A DNA stretch of 54,689 bases, from contig NZ_FOUI01000017.1 in the NCBI RefSeq assembly GCF_900114825.1, positions 1-54,689 on the forward strand, written 5' to 3'. The notes beneath the pieces are model-generated. The model saw nothing but the letters and a program-made list of their open reading frames with translations. It made no database searches and was not told where the DNA came from. Every line of letters begins with the position of its first letter. The first letter of the stretch is position 1. This DNA comes from Halopseudomonas yangmingensis. GTDB taxonomy: Bacteria; Pseudomonadota; Gammaproteobacteria; Pseudomonadales; Pseudomonadaceae. Made by a program: the position numbers and the translations under genes. Of the stretch, positions 23,033 to 33,000 are shown piece by piece.

Positions 23033-24531
23033 CGACCCAGCCCAGTCGCGGCCTGCGCCGTCTGCTTGCCCTGCTGCTGTTGCCGGCCCTGCTGGCGACT
23101 CTGCTGTGGAGCACCCTGCAACAACCGGCGCCACCGGAAGCACCGCAAGCCCCGGATGCGGCACCTCAGATTGCCGGTCTGGAAGACCTGCCGGCGCTGG
23201 AATCACTGGCGCTGCTGGCCGGGCAGAGCCCGCCGGCGCGCCGCCAGCTGAACCTGCAGCACTGGAACACCAGTCAGGGCACCCCGGTGTATTTCATGCC
23301 GGCCAGCGAATTGCCGATGCTTGATGTACGTCTGCTGTTCGCCGCCGGCTCGGCCCGCGATGGTGACTATCCGGGGCTGGCGAGCATGACCAATGCGCTG
23401 ATCTCCGAAGGCACCGCGCGCCTGGATGCCGATGCGCTGGCCGACGCCTTCGAGAGTCTGGGTGCCGAGTTCAGCCACAGCTCGCACCGCGACATGGGCG
23501 TGATCAGCCTGCGCACCCTGAGTGATCCGGCGGTGCAGTCGGCGGCACTGGCGCTGCTGCGCGAGGTGCTGGCCGGCCCAGCCTTCACTGCCGAGGCACT
23601 GGAGCGGCTGCGCCAGCAGCAGCTGGCCGGCCTGCGCATGCGCCTGCAAAGCCCGGCGGCGCAGGCCAGCGAGGCATTCTGGCGCGAGTTCTGGGGCAAG
23701 CATCCCTATGCGCAACTGCCCGAGGGCACCGCAGAAAGCCTGCTGGCACTCCAGCCGGAGCAGCTGCAGGCGTTCTACCGTGAGCATTACAGCGCCGGCA
23801 ACGCGGTCCTGGCACTGGTCGGCAACCTCAGCCGCAGCGAAGCAGAGGCGCTCGCCGAGCAACTGGCCGCCGCCCTGCCGGCCGGGCCGCGACTGCCGGC
23901 CACGGCCGCCGCCGACAGCCACGGCCAGGGCCCCCGGCATGTCGCGTTTGCCTCGCAGCAGGCACATATCCTGATCGGCCAGCCGCTGATCGAGCGCACC
24001 CATCCGGACTATCCGGCGCTGTATGTGGCCAACCAGATGCTTGGCGGTTCGGGCTTTGGTTCGCGGCTGATGGAAGCGATCCGCGAGCAGCGCGGACTGT
24101 CCTACTCGGTCAGCAGCCAGTTGCTGCCGATGCAGGGCGGCGGGCTGTGGATGATCAGCCTGCAGACCCGCGCCGATCAGGCCGAGCTGGCGCTGGAGGT
24201 GGTCGAGCAGACCCTGCAGCAGTTTGCCGAACAGGGGCCGGATGCCAGCGAACTGGCGCGCAGCCAGCGGCAGATCCTCGGCGAGTTTCCGCTGAGCACC
24301 GCCAGCAATGCAGCGATTGTCGGGCAACTGGCGGCCATCGGCTTCCACCAGTTGCCGCTGAACCATATGCAGCTGTTCCTTGAGCAGATCCAGCAGCTAC
24401 AGCCGGAGCAGGTACGTGATGCCTTCCGCCGCCACCTGCCAGCCGACCAGCGCCTGCACCTGGTGCTCGGCCCGGCGCCGGAGGCCGAAGTCGAGGTCAA
24501 GGTAGAGGCCGGCAGCGAGGTGCAGCCATGA
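23029..24531 (+). CDS. M16-family protein without zinc motif, partner subunit
   Basis: The 500-residue protein has an N-terminal anchor or signal (RLLALLLLPALLATLLWSTL) and a Pro/Ala-rich linker to about residue 75. Two M16 domains follow. Where HxxEH should stand the sequence reads LASMTNALISEG, so no zinc site remains. The second domain keeps the substrate-binding pattern GGSGFGSRLMEAIREQRGLSYSV. In mitochondrial processing peptidase and bacterial PqqF-like heterodimers the inactive subunit feeds substrate to the active one. The ATGA overlap with the upstream gene supports such a complex. Confidence 0.92.
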   Translation: MTTQPSRGLRRLLALLLLPALLATLLWSTLQQPAPPEAPQAPDAAPQIAGLEDLPALESLALLAGQSPPARRQLNLQHWNTSQGTPVYFMPASELPMLDVRLLFAAGSARDGDYPGLASMTNALISEGTARLDADALADAFESLGAEFSHSSHRDMGVISLRTLSDPAVQSAALALLREVLAGPAFTAEALERLRQQQLAGLRMRLQSPAAQASEAFWREFWGKHPYAQLPEGTAESLLALQPEQLQAFYREHYSAGNAVLALVGNLSRSEAEALAEQLAAALPAGPRLPATAAADSHGQGPRHVAFASQQAHILIGQPLIERTHPDYPALYVANQMLGGSGFGSRLMEAIREQRGLSYSVSSQLLPMQGGGLWMISLQTRADQAELALEVVEQTLQQFAEQGPDASELARSQRQILGEFPLSTASNAAIVGQLAAIGFHQLPLNHMQLFLEQIQQLQPEQVRDAFRRHLPADQRLHLVLGPAPEAEVEVKVEAGSEVQP

Positions 24532-25124
24532 GCCGCCGCCCTCGTCCGGCAGTCGGTGCCGAGCGCAGCCACCACCAGTTGCGCATCATCGCCGGTGAAT
24601 GGCGCAGCCGGCGCTTTGCCTTCAGCTGTGCGCCCGGGCTGCGGCCAACCCCGGACCGGGTGCGCGAAACCCTGTTCAACTGGCTCAGCGGCGAAATTGA
24701 AGGCCGTCGCTGCCTGGACCTGTTCACCGGCAGTGGCGCGCTGACCCTTGAGGCGCTGTCGCGCGGTGCGGCCTTTGCGCTGGCCTGCGACCAGGATCGT
24801 CAGGCCATCGACAGCCTGCGCCAGCACCTGCAGACGCTTGGCTGCGAGCGCGCCGAACTGCGCCAGCAGGATGCCCTGCAACTGCTGGCCGGCAGCCCGG
24901 AAACGCCCTTTGATCTGGTATTTCTCGATCCGCCGTTCCATCAGGGCCTGCTGCAGCCGGCCTGCGAGGCGCTGGAACAGCAGGGCTGGCTGAGCCCGCG
25001 CGCCTGGGTCTATCTGGAAAGCGAGCAGCCTCCGAGCCGGCTGACACTGCCCGGCAACTGGCAGTTGTACCGCGAGAAGTCCGCCGGGCAGGTGTTCTAC
25101 AGCCTGTGGCACCGCCAGCCGTGA
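24528..25124 (+). CDS. rsmD: 16S rRNA (guanine966-N2)-methyltransferase
   Basis: RsmD methylates G966 of 16S rRNA in the 30S head. The 198-residue protein contains RIIAGEWRSRRFAF, RPTPDRVRETLFNWL, CLDLFTGSGALTLEALSRGA and the catalytic LVFLDPPF, which identify the family. The ATG overlaps the preceding gene by ATGA. Confidence 0.96.
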   Translation: MSRRPRPAVGAERSHHQLRIIAGEWRSRRFAFSCAPGLRPTPDRVRETLFNWLSGEIEGRRCLDLFTGSGALTLEALSRGAAFALACDQDRQAIDSLRQHLQTLGCERAELRQQDALQLLAGSPETPFDLVFLDPPFHQGLLQPACEALEQQGWLSPRAWVYLESEQPPSRLTLPGNWQLYREKSAGQVFYSLWHRQP

Positions 25125-26107
25125 CGCCCTTTCGCCCGGCCCGCTGGCTGCCCGGCGGGCATACGCAGACGCTGTTTGCTCCGCTGCTGCGGCGCCCGCC
25201 GGCATTGCCGCGCCGACGCCAGCGGCTGGCACTGGAGGATGGCGACTTCCTCGATCTGGACTGGCTGGAACAACGCCAGCCGGATGCACCGCTGCTGATT
25301 CTGCTGCACGGGCTGACCGGCAGCTCCGCCTCCAGCTATATCCTCGGCCAGCAGCAGGCCGCTGCGGCACTCGGCTGGGACACGCTGGCAGTGAACTGGC
25401 GCGGCTGCTCGGGCGAGCCGAACCAGCGCGCACGCAGTTACCATTCCGGCGCCAGCGAGGATCTTGCCGAACTGCTGGCGCACCTGCGCAGCCGCTGGCC
25501 GCAGCGGCGGATGGCGGCGATCGGCTTTTCACTGGGCGGCAACCTGCTGCTGAAATACCTCGGCGAGGCCGGCGAAGCAGCCGCCCTGCAGGCCGCGGTG
25601 GCGGTATCGGTGCCGTTTCGCCTGGATCACAGCGCACTGCGCATCCGTCACGGCTTTTCGCGCGTCTACCAGGCGCGTTTTATGCGCGACCTGCTGGCCT
25701 ATGTACGGACCAAGCAGCGGCTGTTCGAGCACCACGGCCGGCATGCCGAGGCGGCCCGTCTGACCGCCCTGGGCAGCCTCGACGGGCTCGACAGTCTGTG
25801 GGATTTCGATGACCGGGTGACCGCACCGCTGCACGGCTACGCCAGTGCCGAGGACTATTACCGGCGCTGCAGCAGCCGCTTCTTCCTGCCGCAGATCCGC
25901 GTGCCGACCCTGCTGGTTCAGGCGCTGGATGACCCCTTTGTGTATCCGCAGAGCCTGCCCCAAGCCAATGAGTTGCCCGACTGCGTGACCTTCGAGCTGC
26001 ATGCCCGTGGTGGCCATGTCGGCTTTGTCGAGGGCCCGCCCTGGCGACCCGCCTATTACCTGGAGCGCCGCCTGCCGCTGTGGCTGCAAAAGCAGCTGTG
26101 CCACTGA
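25121..26107 (+). CDS. YheT-family alpha/beta hydrolase
   Basis: The 328-residue protein begins MTPFRPARWLPGGHTQTLF, a hallmark of the YheT/ABHD family. LILLHGLTGSSASSYI forms the oxyanion region and GFSLGGNLLLKYLGE the nucleophile elbow. Asp in VQALDDPFV and His in ARGGHVGFVEG complete the triad. The substrate is unknown; relatives act on esters or lipids. I place the start at GTG 25121, which overlaps the rsmD stop codon as GTGA; an in-frame GTG five codons upstream is the alternative. Confidence 0.9.
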   Translation: MTPFRPARWLPGGHTQTLFAPLLRRPPALPRRRQRLALEDGDFLDLDWLEQRQPDAPLLILLHGLTGSSASSYILGQQQAAAALGWDTLAVNWRGCSGEPNQRARSYHSGASEDLAELLAHLRSRWPQRRMAAIGFSLGGNLLLKYLGEAGEAAALQAAVAVSVPFRLDHSALRIRHGFSRVYQARFMRDLLAYVRTKQRLFEHHGRHAEAARLTALGSLDGLDSLWDFDDRVTAPLHGYASAEDYYRRCSSRFFLPQIRVPTLLVQALDDPFVYPQSLPQANELPDCVTFELHARGGHVGFVEGPPWRPAYYLERRLPLWLQKQLCH

Positions 26108-26119
26108 ACCAGCGCCTGC

Positions 26120-26758
26120 TCAGGCTGGCCGATACTCCGCCAGCATCGCCTCATACGCATCGCGTGCCGCTTCGCTGACCAGCCCGCGCTCCTGTACCAG
26201 CACCTGATAGATACCCTGGCGCATATGCTCCGGCTGCAGCGGCGCACTGCTGTCCTCGACCAGCACACTGCTGACGAACTTCAGCCAGCCGGTCAGCAGC
26301 AGCCAGCTGTTCACCGCCAGCGCCTGCGGGTCGGCCTCGCCGGCACGCAGAATGCCGGCATCGACCAGCGCCTGATAGATACGCCGGCCACTGTCGATGC
26401 ATTGGTGGGCAAAGCGCCGGTACTCCGCCGCCAGCTGCAGATCCGCCTCCAGCAGACTTTCCAGATCCCGGTGCAGGAAGCGGTACTGCCACAGGCCGCT
26501 GAATATGCCCTCCAGATAGCGGCGCTTGTCCTCGGTACCCAGCTCCCGGCCGGATGGCAGATCCAGCAGACTGATCAACTGGCTGCGGTAGCGGGCGAAC
26601 AGCTCGGCGACAATCTGCGGCTTGTTACGAAAGTGGTAGTACAGGTTGCCCGGCGAGATCCCCAGGTGCGCGGCTATATGGTTGGTACTGACCTGCCGCT
26701 CGCCCTGTTCGTTGAACAGCTGCAGGCTGGCCTGAAGGATGCGCTCGCGGGTTTTCAT
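26120..26758 (-). CDS. TetR/AcrR-family regulator
   Basis: The 212-residue protein has an N-terminal TetR helix-turn-helix (RERILQASLQLFNEQGERQVSTNHIAAHLGISPGNLYYHFRNKPQIVAELF) and an all-helical ligand domain. It is divergent from the coniferyl aldehyde dehydrogenase gene. The palindrome at 26791-26806 lies between them and is a likely operator. It probably represses the dehydrogenase and the oxidoreductase genes behind it; the inducer is unknown. Confidence 0.9.
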   Translation of the reverse strand: MKTRERILQASLQLFNEQGERQVSTNHIAAHLGISPGNLYYHFRNKPQIVAELFARYRSQLISLLDLPSGRELGTEDKRRYLEGIFSGLWQYRFLHRDLESLLEADLQLAAEYRRFAHQCIDSGRRIYQALVDAGILRAGEADPQALAVNSWLLLTGWLKFVSSVLVEDSSAPLQPEHMRQGIYQVLVQERGLVSEAARDAYEAMLAEYRPA

Positions 26759-26781
26759 GGGTTTCTCCGTTTCTCGACTGG

Positions 26782-26811
26782 TTGACAGTCTAGAGCAACT
26801 ACTCTAAAAAT
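26782..26811 (+). promoter_or_regulatory. promoter with TetR-type operator
   Basis: TTGACA at 26782-26787 is a consensus -35 box, and TAAAAAT at 26805-26811 gives a fair -10 box at about 17 bp. Between and over them lies TAGAG-CAACTA-CTCTA, a 16-bp inverted repeat at 26791-26806. A repressor bound there would cover the spacer, and the divergent TetR-family gene is the obvious candidate. Confidence 0.65.
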
Positions 26812-26847
26812 GTCAGCCACAACAACAAACACAGCGCCGGAGCCGCC

Positions 26848-28272
26848 ATGACCACCGAGCAAGACAGCCTTATCGAAGCGATGCAGCAGGTGTTCGCCCG
26901 CCAGCGTCAGGCTTTTGCTGCGCAGCCAATGCCCGACGCCGAGAGTCGCCGGCAGATGCTGCACGGGCTTGGCAAGGCTTTGGTAGCCCACCAGCAGGCG
27001 CTGATCGAGGCGATTGACCGGGACTTCGGCCGCCGCAGTGCCGACGAAACCCGGTTGGCCGAGCTGCTGCCGAGCATCGAGGCGGTACACTACGCGCGCA
27101 AGCGCATCCGCCGCTGGATGAAACCCTCGAAGCGCCGGGTTGGCGCGGCCTTCCAGCCGGCCAGCGCGCGGGTCATCTACCAGCCACTCGGGGTGGTCGG
27201 CATCATGGTGCCGTGGAACTACCCACTGTACCTGGCCATCGGCCCGCTGGTCGGCGCACTGGCCGCCGGCAACCGGGTGATGATCAAGATGAGCGAATCC
27301 ACCCCGGCCACCTGCGCTGCGCTGCAGCAACTGCTGGGGGAATTGTTCGACACCGCGCAGGTGGCGGTGTTCGGCGGCGAGGTGGAGGCCGGGATTGCCT
27401 TCTCGCGGCTGCCCTTCGACCACCTACTGTTTACCGGTGGCACCGGCATTGGCCGGGCGATCATGCATGCCGCCGCCGACAACCTGACTCCGGTCACCCT
27501 GGAGCTGGGCGGCAAGTCGCCGGCGATCATTTCCGCCAGCGTGCCGCTGCGCGACGCCGCCGAGCGCATCGCCTTCGGCAAGGCCTTCAATGCCGGGCAA
27601 ACCTGCGTTGCCCCGGACTATGTGTTGTGCCCACGTGAGCGCATCGCCGAGCTGGTGGATGAGCTGCACCGCCAGCTGTCGCACATGTACCCGAGCCTGC
27701 TGAACAACCCGGACTACACGCGGATCATCAATCAGCGCCAGTACCAGCGCCTGCGCCAGTGGCTGGACGAGGCCGCCAGCGCTGGCGCCCAGCTGATCGA
27801 AATCAACCCGGCGGCGGAAAATCTTGAGGGCAGCGGGCTGATCGCGCCGACCCTGGTGCTTGACGCCCCGGCGGATTGTGCGCTACTGCGCGAGGAGATC
27901 TTTGGCCCGATCCTGCCGATTGTGCCCTGCGACTCGCTGGATCAGGCACTCAGCTACATTGCCGAGCGGCCGCGCCCGCTGGCGCTGTATTTCTTTGGCT
28001 ACGACCGTAGCGAGCAGCAGCGGGTGATGCAGCACAGCCACGCCGGCGGCATGTGCATCAACGACACCCTGCTGCATGTAGCCCAGGACGACCTGCCGTT
28101 TGGTGGCATCGGCCCCTCCGGCATGGGGCACTACCATGGCCATGAGGGCTTCCTGACCTTCAGCAAGGCCAAGGGTGTGTTCATCAAGCAGCGCTTCAAC
28201 GCCGCCCGGGTGATCTATCCCCCCTACGGCGGCAGGCTGCTCAAGCTGGTCTATCGGCTGTTTATCCGCTGA
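26848..28272 (+). CDS. calB: coniferyl aldehyde dehydrogenase
   Basis: The enzyme oxidises coniferyl aldehyde to ferulate with NAD+ in aromatic degradation; related members act on other aldehydes. The 474-residue protein has PLGVVGIMVPWNYPLYL, the cofactor-region FTGGTGIGRAIM, the general base Glu219 in LELGGKSP and the nucleophile Cys253 in NAGQTCVAPDYV. The 34-residue Glu-Cys spacing is the family norm. It lacks the long C-terminal extension of other ALDH groups and ends in a basic hydrophobic tail (LLKLVYRLFIR), as calB members do. It is followed by a Tat protein and a GMC oxidoreductase. Confidence 0.87.
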   Translation: MTTEQDSLIEAMQQVFARQRQAFAAQPMPDAESRRQMLHGLGKALVAHQQALIEAIDRDFGRRSADETRLAELLPSIEAVHYARKRIRRWMKPSKRRVGAAFQPASARVIYQPLGVVGIMVPWNYPLYLAIGPLVGALAAGNRVMIKMSESTPATCAALQQLLGELFDTAQVAVFGGEVEAGIAFSRLPFDHLLFTGGTGIGRAIMHAAADNLTPVTLELGGKSPAIISASVPLRDAAERIAFGKAFNAGQTCVAPDYVLCPRERIAELVDELHRQLSHMYPSLLNNPDYTRIINQRQYQRLRQWLDEAASAGAQLIEINPAAENLEGSGLIAPTLVLDAPADCALLREEIFGPILPIVPCDSLDQALSYIAERPRPLALYFFGYDRSEQQRVMQHSHAGGMCINDTLLHVAQDDLPFGGIGPSGMGHYHGHEGFLTFSKAKGVFIKQRFNAARVIYPPYGGRLLKLVYRLFIR

Positions 28273-28307
28273 GCCGATCAATTGCCTGCCCCGGGAAACA
28301 GATAGCC

Positions 28308-28841
28308 ATGCCGCCTCTTAACCACAGCTCGCTAAGCCGACGCCAACTGCTCAAGCTCGGCATGGGTGCCAGCCTGCTACTGGGCGGTGCCGGGATTGCC
28401 GCAACACTCGGTAGCTGCTCACCGAACCAGCCGGCCAGCAGTTTTGCCGTGCTGAGAGATGCTGACCTTGAGGTGCTGCGCGCACTGGTTCCGGTTATTG
28501 TCGGCGACCACCCGGCGATGAGTCCCGACACCGTCAATAGCACCCTCCAGCAACTGGATAAAAGCCTGCTGTACAGTTCGCCACAGGTTCACAAGGACCT
28601 GCATGACCTGCTAGGCATGCTCAGTCTGGGCTTGCTCCGTGGTCCGCTAACCGGTATCTGGGGCAGCTGGAACAACGCCAGCGCGCAACAAGTCGAGACC
28701 TTTCTGCAAGGCTGGCGCGACAGCCGCGTGCAACTGCTGCGCCAGGGCTACGTTGCCCTCAGCCAACTGCTGCTGATGGCCTGGTACGCCCAGCCAATGT
28801 CTTGGGCAGAGACCGGCTACCCCGGCCCGCCACAACTCTGA
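28308..28841 (+). CDS. Tat-exported small subunit-like protein beside GMC oxidoreductase
   Basis: The 177-residue protein starts with a twin-arginine signal (SLSRRQLLKLGMGASLLLGGAGIAATLGSC). The Cys after GS could be lipidated. The body is helical (DLEVLRALVPVIVGDH, STLQQLDKSLLYS) and recalls the small gluconate 2-dehydrogenase subunit 3 group. In related operons such a protein helps export its flavoprotein partner through Tat. The GMC gene begins 25 bp later and has no export signal, which fits. No cytochrome subunit gene follows. Confidence 0.75.
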   Translation: MPPLNHSSLSRRQLLKLGMGASLLLGGAGIAATLGSCSPNQPASSFAVLRDADLEVLRALVPVIVGDHPAMSPDTVNSTLQQLDKSLLYSSPQVHKDLHDLLGMLSLGLLRGPLTGIWGSWNNASAQQVETFLQGWRDSRVQLLRQGYVALSQLLLMAWYAQPMSWAETGYPGPPQL

Positions 28842-28866
28842 ACCTGCCACCCGAGAGACCACACCC

Positions 28867-30462
28867 ATGTCACGAACAGACCCCTTTGCGCAGGGCATGG
28901 CCAGCGGCTGGCAGGTGCTGGATGCCGCCGAACTGTCGGATGACAGCCAGTTCGACGCGGATGTAGTTATTATCGGCACAGGAGCCGGTGGTGGAACCAG
29001 CGCCGAGATACTCGCTGCAGCCGGTCTGCGCGTTCTGCTGGTGGAAGAAGGTGCCCTGAAAACCTCCAGTGACTTTCACAACGACGAAGCCAAGGCTTAT
29101 GCCGATCTCTATCAGGAAGGCTCGCTGCGTACTACCCGGGATGCCGGAATAGCCATTCTGCAGGGGCGCGCGGTAGGTGGCACCACTACCGTCAACTGGA
29201 CCAGCAGTTTTCGTACACCACCTTTGACCCTGCAGCACTGGGCCAGCCAGCATGCGGTGCAAGACCTGACTAGCGAGAGTCTCGCGCCCTGGTTCGCCCG
29301 GATGGAGCAGCGACTGGGCATCGAACGCTGGAGCCTGCCACCCAACGCCAACAATGACGTGCTGCGCAAGGGCTGCGAGGCACTGGGCTGGCACTGGGCA
29401 GTAATCCCCCGCAACGTTCGCGGCTGCTGGAATCTGGGTTACTGCGGCACCGGCTGTCCGGTCAACGCCAAGCAATCGATGCTGGTAACCACGCTTCCGG
29501 CAGCACTCGAGCAAGGCGCCATCCTGATCCACAGGGCACGCGCCCAGCGGCTGGTGTTCCAGGGTAATCAGGTGAGCGCGGTCGAGTGTCGGGCAATGAA
29601 CCGCCAGCAAACCCGTGCCGACGGCCCGACTCTGCTGCTGCGTGCCCGCCATGTGATTGTGGCTGGCGGCGGCATCAACAGCCCCGCCCTGCTGCTACGC
29701 TCCAAGGCACCGGACCCTTACAACAGGCTCGGCAAGCGCACCTTCCTGCACCCGGTCTGTTTCACCCTGGCGGAATTCGAGCATCCGATCAACGGGTTCT
29801 ACGGCGCACCCCAGTCAATCTACTCGGATCACTTCCAATGGCCGCAGGGTACTGACGGACCGATGGGCTTCAAGCTCGAGGTACCACCGATGCAACCCAG
29901 CATCAGCTCAGCCCTGCTGGGCGGGCATGGCAATCTGAACCTGGAGCGCATGCGCCAACTGGCCAATAGCAATATCATGCTGGCCCTGATGCGTGACGGC
30001 TTCGACCCGCAAAGCCCCGGCGGCGCCGTACAACTGCGCAGCGACGGCACACCAACGCTGGACTACCCGCTCAACGACTATCTGTGGGAATCTGCCCGTC
30101 GCGCCACCCTGGCCATGGCAGAAATCCAGTTCGCGGCTGGCGCCCGCCGTGTGACGCCGATCCATGTGCGGGGGGTCCCCAGTCGCAACCTTGCCGAATT
30201 GCGCCAACAGGTCGACCTGCTCGACTGGCGCATCCATGATGTGCGGCTGTCGAGCGCCCACGTTATGGGTGGTTGCGCCATGGGTGAAGACCCGCAACAG
30301 GGGGTGGTCGACAGCCAGGGTCGCCACCACCAACTGGAGAATCTGTCGGTCCTTGACGGCTCCTTGTTCCCCACCAGTGTTGGTGCCAACCCGCAATTGT
30401 CGATATATGCCGTTGTCGCCAAACTAGCCAATCAGCTGGCCGAACAACTGGGCAAGAGCTGA
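28867..30462 (+). CDS. GMC-family FAD oxidoreductase
   Basis: The 531-residue protein binds FAD through DVVIIGTGAGGGTSAEILAAAG at about 35-56. The middle includes GRAVGGTTTVNWTSSF and HVIVAGGGINSPALLLRS. The C-terminus has the catalytic-site pattern SSAHVMGGCAMGEDPQQGVVD and LDGSLFPTSVGANPQLSIYA, typical of alcohol and sugar-acid dehydrogenases in this family. It probably oxidises an alcohol in the periplasm, taken there by its Tat partner. The gene order with calB suggests an alcohol-to-aldehyde-to-acid route. Confidence 0.88.
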   Translation: MSRTDPFAQGMASGWQVLDAAELSDDSQFDADVVIIGTGAGGGTSAEILAAAGLRVLLVEEGALKTSSDFHNDEAKAYADLYQEGSLRTTRDAGIAILQGRAVGGTTTVNWTSSFRTPPLTLQHWASQHAVQDLTSESLAPWFARMEQRLGIERWSLPPNANNDVLRKGCEALGWHWAVIPRNVRGCWNLGYCGTGCPVNAKQSMLVTTLPAALEQGAILIHRARAQRLVFQGNQVSAVECRAMNRQQTRADGPTLLLRARHVIVAGGGINSPALLLRSKAPDPYNRLGKRTFLHPVCFTLAEFEHPINGFYGAPQSIYSDHFQWPQGTDGPMGFKLEVPPMQPSISSALLGGHGNLNLERMRQLANSNIMLALMRDGFDPQSPGGAVQLRSDGTPTLDYPLNDYLWESARRATLAMAEIQFAAGARRVTPIHVRGVPSRNLAELRQQVDLLDWRIHDVRLSSAHVMGGCAMGEDPQQGVVDSQGRHHQLENLSVLDGSLFPTSVGANPQLSIYAVVAKLANQLAEQLGKS

Positions 30463-30543
30463 TCCGGCAAGAATGCCCGCAAACAACGCAGACCCGTGAC
30501 CCGACGCCTGCATTCAGCTACCATCTGCGCAACGAGCCACTGA

Positions 30544-31312
<769 letters not shown>

Positions 31313-31314
31313 CC

Positions 31315-33000
31315 ATGCTGTTGCGCCGCCTGTGTCTGCTGCTTGGCCTGTTGCTGGCCGCCAGCGCGCAGGCGTCCGGCCCAGGCCAGCCGGCGGTGGC
31401 CACCGCCCACCCACAAGCGACCGAAGCCGCCCACGCGATCATGGCCGCCGGCGGCAATGCCTTCGATGCGGCGATTGCCGCCGCTGCCACCCTTGGTGTA
31501 GTCGAGCCCTATGGCTCGGGCATTGGTGGCGGTGGCTTCTTCCTGTTGCGCCGTGCCAAGGACGCAGAAACCGACTACCTGTTTCTGGATGCCCGAGAGC
31601 GCGCGCCGCTGGCTGCCCACCGTGATCTCTATCGGGATGCCGATGGCCAGGTCAGCCGGCAGGCGTCGCTCAATGGTGCCCTGGCCGCAGCAATCCCCGG
31701 CCTGCCGGCGGCGCTGGTGGAACTGGCCGAACAGCATGGCCGGCTGCCGCTGACGACCACTCTGGCACCGGCGATTGCCGCCGCCGAGCAGGGCTTTGCG
31801 GTGACCTCGCGCTACCGCGCACTGGGCAGCTTCCGGGTCGCGGCGATGCAGGCCGATGCGGAAACCGCCCGGCTGTTCCTCGATCAGGGTGAACTACCGG
31901 CTGAAGGTTATGTGGTAAGGCAGCCAGAGCTGGCAGCTACCCTGCGTGCGCTGGCTCACGAGGGACGTGACGGTTTCTATGCCGGTGCCGTGGCAAAGCA
32001 ACTGGTCAGTCATGTGCAACACCACGGCGGTATCTGGCAGCAGGCCGATCTGGATGAATACCAGGTAGTCTGGCGCACACCGATCCGCTTCCACAGTCAG
32101 GGCTTCGAGATCATCAGTGCGCCACTGCCCTCGGCTGGCGGTATCGCCCTGGCCGGCATTCTGCAAGGTCTGGAGCAACTGCCAGCCACCGCCCCCGGCT
32201 CGGTGCAGCAGACCCACCAACTGGTCGAGCTGATGCGCCGCAGCTACCGCGACCGCGCCCTGCTGCTGGGTGACAGCGACCATGTACAGGTTCCGGTGGC
32301 CCAGCTGATTTCGCCAGCCTGGGCGGCGCAGCTGGCCGCCAACATCGACACGCAGCGCGCCACCCCAAGTGCTGAACTGGGCCCGCCGCTGACCTTCAAG
32401 GAAGGCACCCATACCACGCATTTCTCGCTGATCGACGCCGAGGGCAATGCGGTTGCCGCCACCCTGAGCATCAATCTGCCGTTCGGCGCCGCCTTCAGCG
32501 TGCCCGGCACTGGTGTGCTGCTGAACAATGAAATGGACGACTTTGCCGCCGACCCGGCAGGACGCAATGAATACGGACTGGCCGGCAGCGAGGCGAATGC
32601 CATCGCGCCGGGCAAGCGCCCGCTGTCGAGCATGACCCCGAGCATGCTGGAAAATGACCGGCATCTGGCGATTCTCGGCACGCCGGGTGGCAGCCGGATC
32701 ATCAGCATGGTGCTGCTCGGCAGCCTGCAGGCGATTCAGGGGCAGCCAGTGCAGCAGTGGGTCAGCCTGCCGCGCTTCCACCACCAGTACCTGCCGGACC
32801 GCATCCAGCTGGAACGCCAGGCACTGCCCGAGCAGCGCGAGGCGCTGCAGGCGCTGGGGCATGAATTACAGGAAGTTGAGCGCGACTACGGCGACATGCA
32901 GGCGGTGCACTGGGACAAGGCCGCCAACCGACTGCAAGCCGCCAGCGACCCGCGCGGGGTGGGTCTGGCCGAGGTCAGGCCGGAGCCCGAAAGGCACTGA
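31315..33000 (+). CDS. ggt: gamma-glutamyltransferase
   Basis: GGT cleaves gamma-glutamyl bonds of glutathione in the periplasm. The 561-residue precursor has a signal peptide (LLRRLCLLLGLLLAASAQA). Thr367 in GTHTTHFSLID is the expected autocleavage point, and it becomes the N-terminal nucleophile of the small subunit. SSMTPSML and LGTPGGSRIISMVL complete the glutamate site. The TGA stop codon at 32998-33000 abuts the convergent stop codon of the next gene, with no room for a terminator between. Confidence 0.95.
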   Translation: MLLRRLCLLLGLLLAASAQASGPGQPAVATAHPQATEAAHAIMAAGGNAFDAAIAAAATLGVVEPYGSGIGGGGFFLLRRAKDAETDYLFLDARERAPLAAHRDLYRDADGQVSRQASLNGALAAAIPGLPAALVELAEQHGRLPLTTTLAPAIAAAEQGFAVTSRYRALGSFRVAAMQADAETARLFLDQGELPAEGYVVRQPELAATLRALAHEGRDGFYAGAVAKQLVSHVQHHGGIWQQADLDEYQVVWRTPIRFHSQGFEIISAPLPSAGGIALAGILQGLEQLPATAPGSVQQTHQLVELMRRSYRDRALLLGDSDHVQVPVAQLISPAWAAQLAANIDTQRATPSAELGPPLTFKEGTHTTHFSLIDAEGNAVAATLSINLPFGAAFSVPGTGVLLNNEMDDFAADPAGRNEYGLAGSEANAIAPGKRPLSSMTPSMLENDRHLAILGTPGGSRIISMVLLGSLQAIQGQPVQQWVSLPRFHHQYLPDRIQLERQALPEQREALQALGHELQEVERDYGDMQAVHWDKAANRLQAASDPRGVGLAEVRPEPERH

